Shown one piece after another: positions 62,835 through 64,000 of a stretch of DNA of 64,000 bases (within the stretch, counting starts at the first letter, position 1; each line of letters starts with the position of its first letter). The translations under genes were made by a program, and so were the position numbers. This stretch comes from Ulvibacterium marinum (lineage in GTDB: Bacteria; Bacteroidota; Bacteroidia; Flavobacteriales; Flavobacteriaceae): positions 124,001 through 188,000 of the forward strand of contig NZ_RBCJ01000004.1 of NCBI RefSeq assembly GCF_003626755.1, given 5' to 3'. Under the pieces are notes generated by a model that had not been told where the DNA came from, ran no database searches, and saw only the letters and a program-made list of their open reading frames with translations.

Positions 62835-63152
62835 TCAATTTAGCATAGATTCATCTTGAGCCGATGACAGGCCATAGGCCTCGGCAAAGGTTTGAATTTC
62901 TTCTTCCCGGTTGGAATCGCTATAGGTATAGAGCACGAGCCCGTTTAAAAGGATAAAAAGGAAAAGGGCCGCCATCTGATATTTAGGCGTAAACCAAGGG
63001 AGCCAACCCAACTGTGGTTGGGAATCCCGGGTTTGGGAAAGCCTGTTCAATACCTTGTCCTTAAAAAAGGGAGGTGTAGAAACCGCCTCGATACCCGAAG
63101 CCGAGTCTATAAGTTCATCAATGCGTTGGGAAGTATTCTTTTTCTCATTCAT
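62835..63152 (-). CDS. Small membrane protein, putative anti-sigma factor
   Basis: A 105-residue protein with a cytoplasmic head of about 50 residues (including RIDELIDSASGIEAV and KDKVLNRLSQ) and one membrane helix (about 61-80, MAALFLFILLNGLVLYTY). A short periplasmic tail follows. It lies 49 nt after the ECF sigma gene, a position and form typical of anti-sigma factors. No zinc-binding motif (HxxxCxxC) is present. Confidence 0.7.
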   Translation of the reverse strand: MNEKKNTSQRIDELIDSASGIEAVSTPPFFKDKVLNRLSQTRDSQPQLGWLPWFTPKYQMAALFLFILLNGLVLYTYSDSNREEEIQTFAEAYGLSSAQDESMLN

Positions 63153-63201
63153 GGTTATTGGTATTCCTAGATTTAGATGCCGATTTGCAACAAAACTTGC
63201 G

Positions 63202-63783
63202 TTACCGGCCTTCTTTTTTGTAATATGTTGTTAAAATTTTTCTTAGGTTCCTTTTCGCCCTAAAAAGCAGGGACTCCACAGAGGAGATACTTTTTTGGGA
63301 AATTGCACTGACCTCCTTATAGCTTAATCCGTCTATATTATGCAAGGTAAACACTATTCTTTGGGCTTCGGGCAATCGATCTATGGCTCGGAACAAGATT
63401 TCCTTTTTTTCCTTTTCCTCCAACTGTACCCCCGGATGGTCGAACTCCGTAAAATACCTAGATTTGTCCAGAGGAACCTTATTTCCGGTAAGCGATTGCT
63501 TAAAGCCAAATCTTTTTTGGGTATTTTTCCTGCGAATAAATTCCAAACTTTTGTTTACCGAAATCCTATAGATCCATGTGGAAAGCGTAGAATTCCCCTT
63601 AAACTTTCCAATGGAATTGTAGACCTCCACAAACACCTCTTGAGCAATATCCTCGGCATCCTCAACATTGGGCACAAAAGAGAGACAGGTATTAAAAACC
63701 TTCTTTTGATATAGGTCCAAAAGTCGGGCATAGGCGGACTGCCTTTGTGCCTTTAACTCCATTAAAAATTGACTTTCGTCCAA
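63202..63783 (-). CDS. ECF-type RNA polymerase sigma factor
   Basis: A 193-residue sigma-70 family factor. Region 2 is LYQKKVFNTCLSFVPNVEDAEDIAQEVFVEVYNSIGKF with STWIYRISVNKSLEFIRR. Region 4 is LPEAQRIVFTLHNIDGLSYKEVSAISQKSISSVESLLFRAKRNL. It heads a three-gene minus-strand unit with a putative anti-sigma factor and a periplasmic sensor-like protein. It is divergent from the gene at 63899. Confidence 0.93.
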   Translation of the reverse strand: MDESQFLMELKAQRQSAYARLLDLYQKKVFNTCLSFVPNVEDAEDIAQEVFVEVYNSIGKFKGNSTLSTWIYRISVNKSLEFIRRKNTQKRFGFKQSLTGNKVPLDKSRYFTEFDHPGVQLEEKEKKEILFRAIDRLPEAQRIVFTLHNIDGLSYKEVSAISQKSISSVESLLFRAKRNLRKILTTYYKKEGR

Positions 63784-63898
63784 AAGGAAATAGGTGCGTT
63801 AGTGTGCCTACAAAGTAACGAGATTTAAAAATAATGACTCCAAGCGCAAGTTTTTTTGGGATTCCTCATCTAAACCTAAAAACAAACAATAGAAGAAT

Positions 63899-64000
63899 AT
63901 GAATCGTAAACATGTAAAACTAGGAACCGCACTGATCGCTTTGGGATTCTTAAGCGCTTATTCGCTGGAGGCCCAATCTAGGGAAGGCAGGCGCGAAAAT
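63899..64000 (+). CDS. Exported protein, N-terminus only (cut by window end)
   Basis: ATG at 63899 opens a frame running off the window. The 34 visible codons encode a typical signal peptide (KLGTALIALGFLSAYSLEAQ). It is divergent from the ECF sigma gene and may be a target of that system. No family can be assigned. Confidence 0.65.
   Translation, partial: MNRKHVKLGTALIALGFLSAYSLEAQSREGRREN

Overview
The window looks like the chromosome of a marine member of the Flavobacteriaceae (Bacteroidota). The evidence is a complete Na+-translocating NADH:quinone reductase operon, type IX secretion parts (PorT and a plug-type protein), a TamL-type lipoprotein/beta-barrel, a short primary sigma factor, many small lipoproteins, and TAnnTTTG-like -7 promoter boxes. 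I see no tRNA, rRNA, CRISPR array, transposase or integrase gene.

Layout. 1-500: N-terminal half of a membrane-anchored regulator, cut by the window edge. 586-8162 (minus): nqrABCDEF, a small companion gene and apbE; ApbE should attach FMN to NqrB and NqrC. 8288-13943 (plus): T9SS plug-type protein, DUF3667 protein, ApaG, proline-pathway dehydrogenase PruA, a DinB-fold protein and a small lipoprotein. 13944-14661: a gene-free stretch with hairpins and a possible broken ORF. 14662-17728: a DJ-1/PfpI-AraC regulator followed by two exported enzymes that share an unusual cysteine-rich metal-binding module. 17789-31028: housekeeping and envelope genes (rsmG, desaturase, aspartate aminotransferase, metallo-hydrolase, TrkH/TrkA, MenG, PorT, RNA methyltransferase, TamL). 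31074-43400: MG2-like surface protein, fructose-bisphosphate aldolase, AccD, lipoproteins, rpsO-pnp, an ECF sigma factor with a membrane/beta-barrel partner, and rpoD.

43400-45424 is a scarred locus: a start-less ORF fragment, an unrecognised coiled-coil membrane protein, and a GNAT acetyltransferase gene that has lost its 5' end. 45535-52698 carries a Tat-exported sugar isomerase-like protein divergent from a propeller/cytochrome c lipoprotein, then rpe, a YpdA-like reductase and small proteins. 52695-55478 (minus) carries a flavodoxin-fold oxidoreductase and a Rieske-TPP enzyme fusion.

55480-61260 is the accessory region and the main interest. Seven unrelated, AT-rich, single-gene units all lie on the plus strand, separated by imperfect inverted repeats about 100-165 bp long. 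These repeats end in AAC/GTT core boxes like integron attC sites (for example GACTAAC...GTTAGTC, GCCTAAC, GCCCAAC, GTTAGGT). I interpret this as an attC cluster without an integrase in view. Its cargo includes a CAP12/Pycsar-type TIR effector behind a perfect 24-bp palindrome, an octapeptide-repeat protein, a DUF4241 protein and a YD-repeat-like lipoprotein.

61368-64000: a nitrilase-family amidohydrolase, then a minus-strand ECF sigma factor / short membrane protein / Spy-CnrX-like periplasmic sensor set, divergent from a secreted protein cut by the window end.
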